DNA from: an uncultured Microbacteriaceae bacterium
GTDB lineage: Bacteria > Actinomycetota > Actinomycetes > Actinomycetales > Microbacteriaceae
NCBI GenBank assembly: GCA_937124545.1
Contig: CAKZKU010000020.1
Location: 1 to 64,000 of the forward strand
Length of the DNA stretch: 64,000 nt
Direction of reading: 5' to 3'
The notes beneath the pieces were generated by a model. It did not search any database. It was not told where the DNA came from and saw nothing but the letters and a program-made list of their open reading frames with translations. Position numbers and translations under genes: made by a program. Numbering within the stretch: position 1 is the stretch's first letter; each line of letters starts with the position of its first letter. Below are positions 25,967-35,115 of this stretch, in pieces.

Positions 25967-27450
25967 GCAGCGACGACAAAATTTTGGAGGTCGGCGGCCA
26001 AATGGTCATCAACCACCACGCTCATCAGGGTGCCGCGCTCGTCATAGTCAGTGGAACGGACAATCGCCTCGTTGTGCATACGCGCAACGAGCTCCCCTCG
26101 ATCAAAGGGAATAATTACCGAAAGTTCGATGGTGGGACGCGGCAGCTCTGAATCGATTCGCTCCAACAGGGCGTCCACGCCCTCACCGGTGTGAGCGGAG
26201 ACAAACAGCGCTGCCGGCTCAATTCCGCGCAGCTGCAACACGGTGGCATCGTCGATGGAATCAATCTTGTTGAACACGACAATCTCGGGGACATCACTGG
26301 CATCAACATCGGAAATCACTCCACGGACCGTGGAGAGTTGTGCGCCGGGGTCGGGGTGGCTGGCATCGACAACGTGCACGATGACATCTGCTTGGCCTAC
26401 TTCCTCCAGCGTCGAACGAAACGCCTCCACAAGCTCGTGGGGCAGATTCCTCACAAAACCCACTGTGTCTGTCAGCGTGAAGGCACGCCCCGTGGGAGTC
26501 ACGCTCTTGCGTACGGTCGCATCCAGGGTGGCAAAGAGGGCGTCTTCGACCAGAACCCCCGCCTGCGTCATGCGGTTAAGCAGTGAAGATTTCCCGGCAT
26601 TCGTATACCCAGCTATGGCGACGTTTGGGATTCCGGTCCGCTTGCGATTGGCGCGCTTGGTCTCTCGGGCGGGTCCAAAACCTTTGATTTGTTTGCGCAA
26701 CTTCGCCATGCGGGTGTTGATGCGCCGTCGATCAAGCTCAATTTTCGTTTCACCAGGTCCACGGCTTCCCATACCCGCGCCCGCTCCACCTACCTGGCCA
26801 CCGGCTTGACGGCTCATCGATTCACCCCAACCTCGCAATCGAGGCAGCAGGTACTGCAGCTGCGCCAGCTCCACCTGGGCCTTACCCTCTCGGGTCTTGG
26901 CGTGTTGGGAAAAAATATCCAAGATGACCGCGGTGCGGTCAATGACTTTCACTTTCAAAACGTCCTCGAGTGCACGCCGCTGGGACGGTGCAAGCTCGGT
27001 GTCCGCAACCACGGTGTCTGCGCCCACCTGCCACACGAGGTCCTTCACCTCTCGGGCTTTTCCCTTGCCCAAATAGGTGGAAGCATCCGGATGGGGCAAT
27101 CGCTGCACCACACCATCGAGAACCTGGGCGCCAGCTGTTTCACACAACAGGGCAAGTTCTTTCAGGGAGTTTTCCGCCTCAGTGGAGGTACCGCGGTCGT
27201 AGACCCCGATCAAGACAACTTTTTCGAGGCGAAGTTCACGATATTCGACCTCTGTGACGTCATCCAGCTCCGTCGACAGACCGGCAACGCGTCGCAGGGC
27301 TTGGCGCTCTTCCCGGTCAAAATCACCACCGGTGGGAGCAGACGGCACTGTGGTCTGGGTCTCAATCGGCCGCGAAAAAACGGTGACAGGAGCTGCTTCG
27401 GCTTCTTCCGCCGCCAGGATGCGGTCTATTGGGTCAGAAGAGGTCGCCAT
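25963..27450 (-). CDS. hflX: Ribosome-associated GTPase HflX
   Basis: 495 residues: an N-terminal HflX domain, a Gly-rich linker (RQAGGQVGGAGAGMGSRGPGETKIE), then the GTPase domain with G1 AGYTNAGKSSLL, G3 DTVGFVRNLP and G4 NKID. HflX splits stalled 70S ribosomes, especially after stress. GAGAGG precedes the ATG. In many actinobacteria hflX sits next to a methyltransferase and dapF-miaA-miaB. Here those genes are about 19 kb away, beyond a catabolic gene block. Confidence 0.95.
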   Translation of the reverse strand: MATSSDPIDRILAAEEAEAAPVTVFSRPIETQTTVPSAPTGGDFDREERQALRRVAGLSTELDDVTEVEYRELRLEKVVLIGVYDRGTSTEAENSLKELALLCETAGAQVLDGVVQRLPHPDASTYLGKGKAREVKDLVWQVGADTVVADTELAPSQRRALEDVLKVKVIDRTAVILDIFSQHAKTREGKAQVELAQLQYLLPRLRGWGESMSRQAGGQVGGAGAGMGSRGPGETKIELDRRRINTRMAKLRKQIKGFGPARETKRANRKRTGIPNVAIAGYTNAGKSSLLNRMTQAGVLVEDALFATLDATVRKSVTPTGRAFTLTDTVGFVRNLPHELVEAFRSTLEEVGQADVIVHVVDASHPDPGAQLSTVRGVISDVDASDVPEIVVFNKIDSIDDATVLQLRGIEPAALFVSAHTGEGVDALLERIDSELPRPTIELSVIIPFDRGELVARMHNEAIVRSTDYDERGTLMSVVVDDHLAADLQNFVVAA

Positions 27451-27544
27451 GTGCCTCTCAGGTTACCGCTTTTGTGCCCTGCAAACCGGGGATGTGTTCA
27501 GCTGTGAGCAAATCAATGGCCCCGGCGGCTAAAGGAAAAACCCT

Positions 27545-29218
27545 TTAGGCAGCCTGCTCGAGGCGGATGGCGGCAACTTCTCGCGCAATGTCGGTCGCGG
27601 ACCACCCCATCAGCGGCGCAATCAACTGAGCAAGCTCTTGGACCCCCTGGGGGCCAATGGACCCTGTGAAACCCAGGAGTGTTCGCCGAAAAACGATGTC
27701 GGCAAGGGTGACGACGTGTTCATTCTGGACCAGCCAGAGGACCTCTTGAGACGAAAAGCCCTCTATGTGGACCAAGGGATCGTCGCCAGCGTCGGAAAGG
27801 TGCGCGAGTAAGTCCCGAGCGATAGTCCCGTAGCGCGCGAGAAGCTGCCCAGCGCGTGCCTCGGGAAGCGCTCCCCGATGTTGCGTGACCCAATGCTCGA
27901 GAGAACCCGCATCGGTCGGGAAGTCTTTTCCGCCGCCGATCGCCATGCCTACTGTGGAGACGCTGCGGCGCTGACCCAGCACCTCTAGGGCGTCATTAGC
28001 GAGGTGCTCCCCCAACGCCCGGAAGGTAGTCCATTTCCCACCGATCAGGCTGAGCACTCTCTGCCCGGTGGGGAGCCTGTCACTCACAATCCGATAATCC
28101 CTGGATACGACACCCGGGGAGACATCGCCCGCTGCCGGCAGCGGCCGAACGCCTGAATACCGGTAGACGATCTGACTTCGATCGAGTGCGATGTTTGGGA
28201 ACACGTGTGACGCCAAATCAAAGAAGTACTCCACTTCCTCCTCCGTGCATTCCGCTTCGTCCGGGTTATCCAGGGGAATATCGGTCGTCCCGACAATCAC
28301 GCGACCCAGAAGCGGGTACATCAAAACAATGCGGCCATCGCTGTTTTCGAAAAATATTTCGCGGTTATCACACGCCTGAAAGAGCTCCGGATTATCGAGA
28401 ACAATGTGCGAACCCTTCGTTCCCCCGAGATATTCACTGGGCAATCCAAAAGCCTTGTTGGCACGATCTGTCCACGGACCTGCCGCATTAATGACCAGGT
28501 CAGCCCCAAACATGATCTTTTCGCCTGTTCGAGTATCGGTCAACACAATGCCCTGCTCGGTAGCCCCGGAGGCTTCGACGTAATTTAGCGCCCTCACATG
28601 CTCGCCCTGCGCGAGAGCATCGCCAAGAATGTCGAGCGCCAAGCGCTCGGGGTTCTCGATGGCCGCGTCGAAGTAGTGAGCGGTAAATTTCACCTCCGGA
28701 TTAATCGCCGGGAGCTCGCGCAGCGAGCGTTTCCGCCCAAAAAACTCGTGGCGGGGCATGGTCCCGGCATTTCGCCCAAAGGTGTCATAGAGCAGCAGGC
28801 CAATTTTGATTAAGAGCGCTCCGCGTTCTTTGGGTTTGCCGCCGCGATGAAACAGCAGTTTGACAGGCGCGGAGAGTACCCCAGAAAACACAGAAAAAAT
28901 CGGCATCGTTGTTTTGAGCGGCTTGACGTAGTGGGGAGCTGTCGAAAGGAGTCGATTGCGCTCCAAGAGTGATTCGCGGACCAGGCGGAACTCGCCGTTT
29001 TCTAGGTACCGAATACCGCCATGAATCATGTGAGAGGACGCAGCCGAAGCGCCAGAACAGTAATCGTTCTTCTCCACGAGCGTCACCTCAACGCCCTGCA
29101 AGGCAAGCTCCCTCAACGTGGAGAGGCCATTGATTCCTCCCCCAACGATGAGAACTTGGGCTCGGGGTGTGGTGCGCACACGCTCCATCACGCTGTCACG
29201 AGTCCCAATAATTGCCAC
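27545..29218 (-). CDS. glpD: Aerobic glycerol-3-phosphate dehydrogenase
   Basis: An FAD-dependent, membrane-associated oxidase of glycerol-3-phosphate to dihydroxyacetone phosphate, donating electrons to quinone. 557 residues with the N-terminal dinucleotide motif VLIVGGGINGLSTLRELALQ, GASAASSHMIHGGIRYL, GTTDIPLDNPDEAECT, and the GGKWTTFRAL motif near the C-terminal domain. The frame opens with GTG at 29218; another possible start lies ten codons in. No glpF or glpK is next to it. It is the first gene of the block inserted between hflX and the methyltransferase. Confidence 0.93.
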   Translation of the reverse strand: MAIIGTRDSVMERVRTTPRAQVLIVGGGINGLSTLRELALQGVEVTLVEKNDYCSGASAASSHMIHGGIRYLENGEFRLVRESLLERNRLLSTAPHYVKPLKTTMPIFSVFSGVLSAPVKLLFHRGGKPKERGALLIKIGLLLYDTFGRNAGTMPRHEFFGRKRSLRELPAINPEVKFTAHYFDAAIENPERLALDILGDALAQGEHVRALNYVEASGATEQGIVLTDTRTGEKIMFGADLVINAAGPWTDRANKAFGLPSEYLGGTKGSHIVLDNPELFQACDNREIFFENSDGRIVLMYPLLGRVIVGTTDIPLDNPDEAECTEEEVEYFFDLASHVFPNIALDRSQIVYRYSGVRPLPAAGDVSPGVVSRDYRIVSDRLPTGQRVLSLIGGKWTTFRALGEHLANDALEVLGQRRSVSTVGMAIGGGKDFPTDAGSLEHWVTQHRGALPEARAGQLLARYGTIARDLLAHLSDAGDDPLVHIEGFSSQEVLWLVQNEHVVTLADIVFRRTLLGFTGSIGPQGVQELAQLIAPLMGWSATDIAREVAAIRLEQAA

Positions 29219-29276
29219 ACTTCAGCTTCTCACGTGATGAGTCTCGAAGGGCAAGGCACAGCCGAAAGCGTTAACG

Positions 29277-29308
29277 AAGAAGGGGGAGCGTTTCCGCTCC
29301 CCCTTCTT
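29277..29308. terminator. Perfect 14-bp hairpin between glpD and the SDR gene
   Basis: Arms AAGAAGGGGGAGCG and CGCTCCCCCTTCTT pair without mismatch around a TTTC loop (GAAA on the minus strand). It lies just after the SDR stop codon, so it most likely terminates that minus-strand unit before glpD. Confidence 0.75.
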
Positions 29309-29320
29309 ACTGGATGCTCT

Positions 29321-30127
29321 TTAGTGAAGCACCATGCCGCCATCGATCATGATGAGCTGTCCGGTCATGTAGTCACTCTCGGAGCTCGCCAGGAACGATG
29401 CCGTGCCGACAACATCCTCGGGGAAGGAATAACGCTTCATCAAAATCATGTTTGCGGCGAGGGAGTCCATGGACTGACCCTGCTTCTCAAACATGCCGAT
29501 TTCGACTAGATCTTTATCCAGCTGCTCCCACAGCTCCGTGCGGACAACCCCGGGGCCGTAGCCGTTAACGGTGATGTTGTGGTCAACCAACGCTTTGGCG
29601 CCACCCTTGATCAAGCCCAAAACCGCGTGCTTGGACATCGAGTAAGGAATCACGTCGAGGAATGCCTCACGGGACAGGATCGAGCCCACATTGATGATCT
29701 TGCCCGGGAAATCTTTGCTTGGTCCCTGGTCGATCATCTGCTGGGAAACCTGCTTCATGACGTTGAAGGCACCCCAGGCGTTCACACCCATGATGAAGTC
29801 GTAGTTTTCCTTCGGCGTGTTCGGGAAAATGGTCGGCTTGTTGACCCCGGCGTTATTCAGCAAGAGGTTAATTTCACCAAACTCTTTGACGACGTGGGCA
29901 ACTGCGGCTTTGGTCTGGTCCTCGTCGGTCACATCCAACTTGAAGTGGGTGGCTTGGCCACCGGCAGCGCGAATGTCTGCCGCAACCTGCGCAACGCCTT
30001 CTTCGTTGAGGTCGGCCACGCAAACAGCTGCACCCTGTGCTGCCCAGTGAACGGCAATCGCTGCGCCCATCCCCTGAGCTCCACCGGTGATCAGAGCTTT
30101 ACGTCCGGCTAAACGCTGTGTATCCAT
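29321..30127 (-). CDS. SDR oxidoreductase, probable acetoin reductase / 2,3-butanediol dehydrogenase
   Basis: 268 residues with the classical SDR motifs TGGAQGMG, NNAG, the active Ser in NVGSILS and YSMSK. The C-terminal segments VNGYGPGVVRTELW and SDYMTGQLIMIDGGMV closely resemble acetoin reductases (BudC type). It would oxidise 2,3-butanediol to acetoin with NAD, feeding the E1-E2 pair encoded upstream in the same orientation. GAAGGGA lies seven bases before the ATG. A hairpin separates it from the E2 gene, so it may have its own promoter. The substrate is inferred from motifs and neighbours. Confidence 0.75.
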   Translation of the reverse strand: MDTQRLAGRKALITGGAQGMGAAIAVHWAAQGAAVCVADLNEEGVAQVAADIRAAGGQATHFKLDVTDEDQTKAAVAHVVKEFGEINLLLNNAGVNKPTIFPNTPKENYDFIMGVNAWGAFNVMKQVSQQMIDQGPSKDFPGKIINVGSILSREAFLDVIPYSMSKHAVLGLIKGGAKALVDHNITVNGYGPGVVRTELWEQLDKDLVEIGMFEKQGQSMDSLAANMILMKRYSFPEDVVGTASFLASSESDYMTGQLIMIDGGMVLH

Positions 30128-30227
30128 TTTTGGTCCCTTCGATTCGCTGAGGTGACGACGCCATCGGGGACGGATACCAACAAACGCCCTCGTTCGTGCA
30201 TGTCAACTCTTACATTACACTTTTGCC

Positions 30228-30258
30228 CCGGAGTGTTGCCTCTTAGACCACACTCCGG
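30228..30258. terminator. Hairpin after the E2 gene
   Basis: Arms CCGGAGTGT (30228-30236) and ACACTCCGG (30250-30258) are perfect over nine bases with a 13-base loop. It sits seven bases beyond the E2 stop on the minus strand. No U-tract follows, so it could be a terminator or a processing hairpin between the E2 and SDR genes. Confidence 0.5.
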
Positions 30259-30264
30259 TTATTG

Positions 30265-31536
30265 CTACACCAAGAGCCCAACAGGGTTCTCAATGTGGCG
30301 TTGGAAAGCCGCCAGCCACTGTGCTGCCAGAGCGCCATCCACCGCTCGGTGGTCCGCTGATAACGTCACCGTCATCACCGAGCCCACCATCAGGGAGCCA
30401 TTTTCCACCACAGGTCGCTGGGTGGCAGCCCCTACCGCGAGAATTCCCCACTGCGGTGGGTTGATAATCGCAGCAAACTCGGTTGTTCCATACATCCCCA
30501 GGTTGGTGACCGCAAAGCTACCGCCTTCGATCTCTTCCTGCTTGATCGTGCCCGACCGGGCACGATTCGCTGCCTCAGCGATGGCGGTGTTTACCTCTCC
30601 GAGGGACAGACCCTCCACACCCCGGATCACCGGGGTCAGTAGGCCACCCTCCGTAGCCACAGCTACCGCGATATCGGCGGAATCAAAGCGTCGCATCGCG
30701 GTGTCGCCCCAAATAACATTTGCTTCGGGGACCTCCATGAGAGCCATGGCGACGGCTTTGACGACCCAGTCGTTGACGGAATACTTCACGCCTTTGGCGG
30801 CGTTGACCTCCGAGCGCGCCTGCAAGAGGCGGTCGACGCGGCAGTCAGCGCTGAGGTAGAAGTGCGGGACCGTCGATTTCGACTCGCTCAGCCTCCGAGC
30901 AATGGCCTTACGCATCCCGGTATGAGGAATCTCTTCAAAGCCTGCGGGGTTCTTGGGAGCAGCGGGCGCAGGGGGCACAATCGGGGTTGCGGTAGCACCG
31001 GCCTGGTGCGCCTCGAAATCTTTCCGGACGATACGTCCTCCGGGGCCGGTTCCCTGAATGGTGCTGAGGTCAACGCCCGCCTCGCGAGCGAGACGACGAA
31101 CAAGGGGGCTGACGAACAGCCGGCCGGCTGAAGGGGTCAGGGCCGGCTGTTCGTCAACTGAAGGAGCCACGGAGGGCTCGGTCACAGGCGGAACAGAAAC
31201 TTCCGCAATCGGTGCAGGGGCAGGGTCAGATTCTGGTGAGGGAGCGGTAGCGGCGCCTGCATCGGCAAGCGCTTGGGCGATTTCCGCCTCGCCATCACCG
31301 GGGGCAGTGAAAATCGCGATCGGGGTGCCAACGTCTGCCGAGTCACCTGGGTTGATCAGCAAGCGGGCCAACGTCCCGGCTTCTTCCGCCTGGTACTCGA
31401 CCGTGGCTTTTTCGGTCTCGATTTCTGCCAAAACATCACCCACGGCAACCTCGGCGCCCTCGGCAATGGACCAGTTGGACAGCACCGCTTCAGTCGCGCC
31501 AGCAAGCACCTCTGGCATTCTGACGACGCTCGCCAT
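30265..31536 (-). CDS. Dihydrolipoamide acetyltransferase E2, acetoin/2-oxoacid dehydrogenase type
   Basis: 423 residues: a lipoyl domain (Lys43 in ETEKATVEY), a Pro/Ala-rich linker, a peripheral-subunit-binding domain (VSPLVRRLAREAGVDLSTI, then GPGGRIVRKDF) and a catalytic domain with ADHRAVDGALAA carrying the active His and Asp. It would receive the acetyl group from E1 and transfer it to CoA. Its start overlaps the E1 stop (ATG within the final bases), so the two are translationally coupled. No E3 gene is present nearby. Confidence 0.88.
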   Translation of the reverse strand: MASVVRMPEVLAGATEAVLSNWSIAEGAEVAVGDVLAEIETEKATVEYQAEEAGTLARLLINPGDSADVGTPIAIFTAPGDGEAEIAQALADAGAATAPSPESDPAPAPIAEVSVPPVTEPSVAPSVDEQPALTPSAGRLFVSPLVRRLAREAGVDLSTIQGTGPGGRIVRKDFEAHQAGATATPIVPPAPAAPKNPAGFEEIPHTGMRKAIARRLSESKSTVPHFYLSADCRVDRLLQARSEVNAAKGVKYSVNDWVVKAVAMALMEVPEANVIWGDTAMRRFDSADIAVAVATEGGLLTPVIRGVEGLSLGEVNTAIAEAANRARSGTIKQEEIEGGSFAVTNLGMYGTTEFAAIINPPQWGILAVGAATQRPVVENGSLMVGSVMTVTLSADHRAVDGALAAQWLAAFQRHIENPVGLLV

Positions 31537-33725
31537 TAGCGGGCTCCTTTCGCGGCAATCACACGACGCAGGCCAGCTTCAACCTCGGCGGTTTGGGCAA
31601 TCGCCGCGCGCTCGAGCACTTTGGAGATACTCGGTGACGCTTCCGAACCGGTGACCCGCTCGACGGGTTGATCGAGGTAGTCAAAGAAGCGCCGTTGGAT
31701 CTCATCGGCCAGCCATCCTCCGTACGAGGTACCGATGGCTCCCTGCTCAACAATCAAAACGTTGTTCGTCTTGCGAATGCTTTCGCCGATGGTCGCCCAG
31801 TCGAGGCTTGCTCGATCGAGGAAGCGAAGGTCCACCAAGTCTGCGTCAATGCCGGTGGCATCCAGAGCTTCGCGGGTGTGATTGACCATCGACATGTACG
31901 TCAATACCGTCATGTCCGAGCCCTCCCGGACGAGCGAAGCTGTCCCGTAGGGAATCTGGTAGTCGAGCCCTTCCGCGGGGATCTCGCCCTTGGTCATGTA
32001 GAGGTCAACGTGTTCGATCATCAGCACAGGGTCATCGCAGGCGAGTGCCGCGTTCATCATGCCCACATAGTCATAGGGGTTTGAGGCGGCCATAATCCGC
32101 CATCCTGGTGCGGTCGCAAAAATACCGGCAGGATCCATCAGGTGTTGGGACCCGTACCCACTACCCATCGCCACCTTCGTACGCAGCACCAGCGGAACAG
32201 CCGATTCGCCACCAAACATGTGGCGGGCTTTACCGATTTGGTTGAACACCTGGTCGGCAGCGACCCACATGAAGTCCGGGTACATAAACTCGACCACCGG
32301 TCGGTAACGTCCATCCAGTGCCAAGCCACCACCGAGTCCGGTGAAGGCGTTTTCCGAAATAGGCGTTCCGAGGATGCGGTTCGGGAATTTCTCGGCCAGG
32401 CCCTTGGTTGCACCGTTAGTGCCACCCTTGAGGCGGTGGATATCTTCGCCCAAGACCAGAATGCGGTCATCTTCGGTCATGTTGCGATCCATCACTTCGG
32501 CCACCGCATCAACAAAGCGAACCTCGGTCATCTCCCCGGTGTAATCGCTGCGCTCTTGAGTCCGGGCGCCGGATAGTTCGCTGAGGTCACCGCGAACACC
32601 GACGTCCACGAAGCTTGCTTCTGGCCACAGGTCGGGACGGATTCGACGAACTCCGGGCTTACCCTCGGGGTCCTGCTCCACGAGCGTCGAGGCAACAGCA
32701 GACATCGCCTCCTGGGCTTGCTGACGCACGGACGCGACAATTTCGTCGTTGATCAACCCCAGCGCCTTCATTTTGTCGGCCATCATCGTGAGCGGGTCGC
32801 GCGCACGCCAGGATTCCTCTTCCTCTTTCGAGCGGTAGCCAAAGGCACTGCCAGGGAAGGCGCCATTTTGGTGGAAGAAGCGATAGACCTCTGCTTCGAT
32901 GACCGCCGGGCCGTGGCCAGCACGAACGTATTCTTCGGCTTTCTGCATCGTCAGGTAGACCGAGAGCGGGTCCATGCCATCAACACGGAACGAGGGAATA
33001 GCGAAACCTACTCCGCGACCTGAGAGGCGCGGCTCGCCGGTGGCCTCTTCAACCGTGGTGGAGACCGCGTAGAGGTTGTTCTCGATGAAGAAAATTAGCG
33101 GGATATCCCACGCGGAGGTGAGGTTCATGCTCTCCAACACGGAGCCGATGTTCACAGCGCCGTCGCCGAAGTACGTCACTGTGAGGTCACTGGTTCCCGC
33201 GCGCTTTTGAGCAAAAGCATTTCCGGCTGCCAGGGGAACTCCCCCACCCACGATGGCGTTGGTGCCGAGCGCCCCCGCATCGTGCCACTGGAGGTGCATG
33301 GATCCACCGCGACCTTTGCAGAAGCCCCGGGCGAGACCGAGGATCTCGGCCAGGGTCTTGTCTAAAACGGTGGCAATGTCAGGAGTGACGAGCTGCTGAA
33401 GGTCAAGCCCTCCCGGGGCGACATAGCCCAGTGCCTTAGCCAAAAACTGGTGGTGTCCGCGGTGGGACCCGTTGACGGCGTCAGTAGCACGCAAGCCGAC
33501 AGCAGAACCCACGGCACCACCCTCTTGCCCCACCGATGAGTGGGCCGGGCCATGAACAAGACCTTCACCCGCAAGCTCGAGTACGGTCTCTTCGAAGGCG
33601 CGGATCAGGTGCAGTTGGCCAAGCATGGTGGCAAGAAGTGCCGGATCTGCTGCTTCCCAGTCTTCCTGGGTGGCCTGAACCTGAATCCAGGGCTGGGCCG
33701 GCTCAAGAGGGGTATGTGTGGCCAC
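31536..33725 (-). CDS. Fused E1 alpha-beta subunit of a TPP-dependent dehydrogenase (acetoin dehydrogenase type)
   Basis: 729 residues joining two proteins that are usually separate. The alpha part (about 1-370) has the TPP motif FGDGAVNIGSVLESMNL...IENN. The beta part (about 390-729) has LGEDIHRLKGGTNGATKGL, GTPISENAFTGLGGGLAL and the VEQGAIGTSYGGW region. Such E1 enzymes decarboxylate acetoin, pyruvate or branched 2-oxoacids and acylate the E2 lipoyl group. The neighbouring SDR of acetoin reductase type points to acetoin, giving acetyl-CoA plus acetaldehyde. Start GTG at 33725. Palindromic GntR-like sites lie upstream in the divergent region. Confidence 0.85.
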   Translation of the reverse strand: MATHTPLEPAQPWIQVQATQEDWEAADPALLATMLGQLHLIRAFEETVLELAGEGLVHGPAHSSVGQEGGAVGSAVGLRATDAVNGSHRGHHQFLAKALGYVAPGGLDLQQLVTPDIATVLDKTLAEILGLARGFCKGRGGSMHLQWHDAGALGTNAIVGGGVPLAAGNAFAQKRAGTSDLTVTYFGDGAVNIGSVLESMNLTSAWDIPLIFFIENNLYAVSTTVEEATGEPRLSGRGVGFAIPSFRVDGMDPLSVYLTMQKAEEYVRAGHGPAVIEAEVYRFFHQNGAFPGSAFGYRSKEEEESWRARDPLTMMADKMKALGLINDEIVASVRQQAQEAMSAVASTLVEQDPEGKPGVRRIRPDLWPEASFVDVGVRGDLSELSGARTQERSDYTGEMTEVRFVDAVAEVMDRNMTEDDRILVLGEDIHRLKGGTNGATKGLAEKFPNRILGTPISENAFTGLGGGLALDGRYRPVVEFMYPDFMWVAADQVFNQIGKARHMFGGESAVPLVLRTKVAMGSGYGSQHLMDPAGIFATAPGWRIMAASNPYDYVGMMNAALACDDPVLMIEHVDLYMTKGEIPAEGLDYQIPYGTASLVREGSDMTVLTYMSMVNHTREALDATGIDADLVDLRFLDRASLDWATIGESIRKTNNVLIVEQGAIGTSYGGWLADEIQRRFFDYLDQPVERVTGSEASPSISKVLERAAIAQTAEVEAGLRRVIAAKGAR

Positions 33726-33798
33726 GATGGGGTCTCTTCTCTTCGTTGAGGGCTAGGGCTATCAGGTATCCCGTGTTCTGCAGACGACCATACCCCAG

Positions 33799-33810
33799 AT
33801 TGTATCCAAT
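33799..33810. promoter_or_regulatory. GntR-type operator, site 1
   Basis: ATTGTATCCAAT is a near-perfect palindrome that differs at one base from ATTGTATACAAT, a common operator of FCD-class GntR regulators. It lies between the divergent E1 and VOC genes, 74 bases before the E1 start and close to the gntR gene. Its centre is 62 bases (about six helical turns) from site 2. Confidence 0.65.
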
Positions 33811-33861
33811 GTCACCCCAATAGAGCGTTTTGAGTGGATTATCCGCCCCATAACCGCCATA

Positions 33862-33871
33862 CTGTATGCAA
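33862..33871. promoter_or_regulatory. GntR-type operator, site 2
   Basis: CTGTATGCAA matches the core TTGTATACAA at eight of ten bases and lies 22 bases before the VOC start codon, where a bound repressor would block the VOC-gntR transcript. Confidence 0.55.
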
Positions 33872-33893
33872 CACCTCGACAAAGGAGTCACCC

Positions 33894-34418
33894 ATGGCGC
33901 TGCCCGGGCTTCGCGGAACGGAACACATCGGTTTCACTGTTCCCGACCTCGACGAGGCAGAACGGTTTTTTGTCGACGTGATTGGCTGCGAAAAGGTCTA
34001 CAGCCTCGGCCCCTTTATCCGTGAGGACGACTGGCTAGCGGAGCAACTCCACGTCCACCCCCGCGCCGTCATGCGTGAGCTGCGCTTTTTCCGCTGCAAG
34101 ACGGGCCCCAACTTCGAAATTTTCCAGTGGGAGGCTCCCGATCAGGTCACCACCCCACCGGCGAACTCCGATGTCGGCGGCCACCACCTGGCTTTTTATG
34201 TCGAAGATCTCGACGCCGCCGTTGCCTACCTCAAAGAACAGGGCGTCGAGACGATGGGCGAGATTGTCCATTCGCAAAACGCCAGCTTGGGCCAGCGGTG
34301 GTTGTACTTCCTCACCCCGTGGGGCATGCAATGCGAGCTGGTCAGTTTCCCGGAGGGAAAAGCCTACGAATCAGACACAGACGTGCGGCTCTGGCACCCG
34401 ATGAAGCCGGGAGAATAA
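33894..34418 (+). CDS. VOC superfamily protein (glyoxalase/dioxygenase fold)
   Basis: 174 residues from the ATG at 33894, six bases after AAAGGAG; the frame extends upstream to 33834 but without a ribosome site. It has two beta-alpha-beta-beta-beta modules with plausible metal ligands: His in GTEHIGFTVPD, His in GGHHLAFYVED, and Glu in MQCELVSFP. VOC proteins include glyoxalase I, methylmalonyl-CoA epimerase and extradiol dioxygenases; the reaction here is unknown. It is the first gene of a plus-strand unit with gntR, an aldehyde dehydrogenase and a beta-hydroxyacid dehydrogenase. Confidence 0.8.
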   Translation: MALPGLRGTEHIGFTVPDLDEAERFFVDVIGCEKVYSLGPFIREDDWLAEQLHVHPRAVMRELRFFRCKTGPNFEIFQWEAPDQVTTPPANSDVGGHHLAFYVEDLDAAVAYLKEQGVETMGEIVHSQNASLGQRWLYFLTPWGMQCELVSFPEGKAYESDTDVRLWHPMKPGE

Positions 34419-34422
34419 GTCA

Positions 34423-35115
34423 ATGACGATGACGGAATCCCTGCGTGATGGCAACGCTGCACAGCGCATTGCCGACTCTCTTCGCGAGAGCATCCTCGCG
34501 GGAGAGCTCTCCCCCGGTGATCGAATTGTTCAAGAGGATCTCTCTGCCCGGTACGGGGGTTCACGCATTCCCGTCCGGGAAGCTCTGCGCCTGCTCGAAA
34601 CAGAGGGCTTGGTGCGATTGGTCGCGAACACCGGAGCCTGGGTGGCAAGCCTCACCCTGGCGGAGTGTTCCGAGGTGTACCAGACTCGAGAGCGGATCGA
34701 ACCACTGTTGCTGAGGTTCTCCGCTGAACACCTCACCAAAGACCAACTGTCCCGGCTCGACGCTCTCGCCCATCAGATGTCTAATTCCGAGGGCGTGGAA
34801 GAATTCCTCGATCTGGATCGCCAATTCCACCTTGGGGCCTACGAAAACGCACACACCCATGTTCTGGGGTCACTGGTCACCCGGCTGTGGAACACCACCC
34901 AGCCCTACCGCCGGGCCTACACGCAACTGGTGGGGGATCGAAACCGTCGAATTTTCCACGACGAGCACCACATGCTCGTCACAGCCCTTCACGACGGGGA
35001 CCTGGCACTCGCTGAGCAGATTCTTGCGCTCCACATCCGGCGGACACGTCTCCACCTCGAGCGTCACCCTGAACTTTTTGACCAAGCCCCCAACAGTAAG
35101 GAAACCCCCGCATGA
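34423..35115 (+). CDS. GntR family transcriptional regulator, FCD class
   Basis: 230 residues: an N-terminal winged helix (about residues 12-77, with IVQEDLSARYGGSRIPVREAL as recognition helix region) and an all-helical FCD ligand domain with the metal/ligand residues of the Asp-His-His-His type (DRQFHLGAYENA, HHMLVTALHDGD, LHIRRTR). Such proteins usually repress catabolic genes and are released by a pathway acid. Likely targets are the two palindromes in the divergent region upstream. Its stop overlaps the next ATG (ATGA). Confidence 0.92.
   Translation: MTMTESLRDGNAAQRIADSLRESILAGELSPGDRIVQEDLSARYGGSRIPVREALRLLETEGLVRLVANTGAWVASLTLAECSEVYQTRERIEPLLLRFSAEHLTKDQLSRLDALAHQMSNSEGVEEFLDLDRQFHLGAYENAHTHVLGSLVTRLWNTTQPYRRAYTQLVGDRNRRIFHDEHHMLVTALHDGDLALAEQILALHIRRTRLHLERHPELFDQAPNSKETPA

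Noticed and set aside
27529-27548. Inverted repeat CTAAAGG-CCTTTAG at the end of glpD as a terminator
   Set aside because: Arms are only seven A/T-rich base pairs and overlap the glpD stop; no U-tract follows on either strand.
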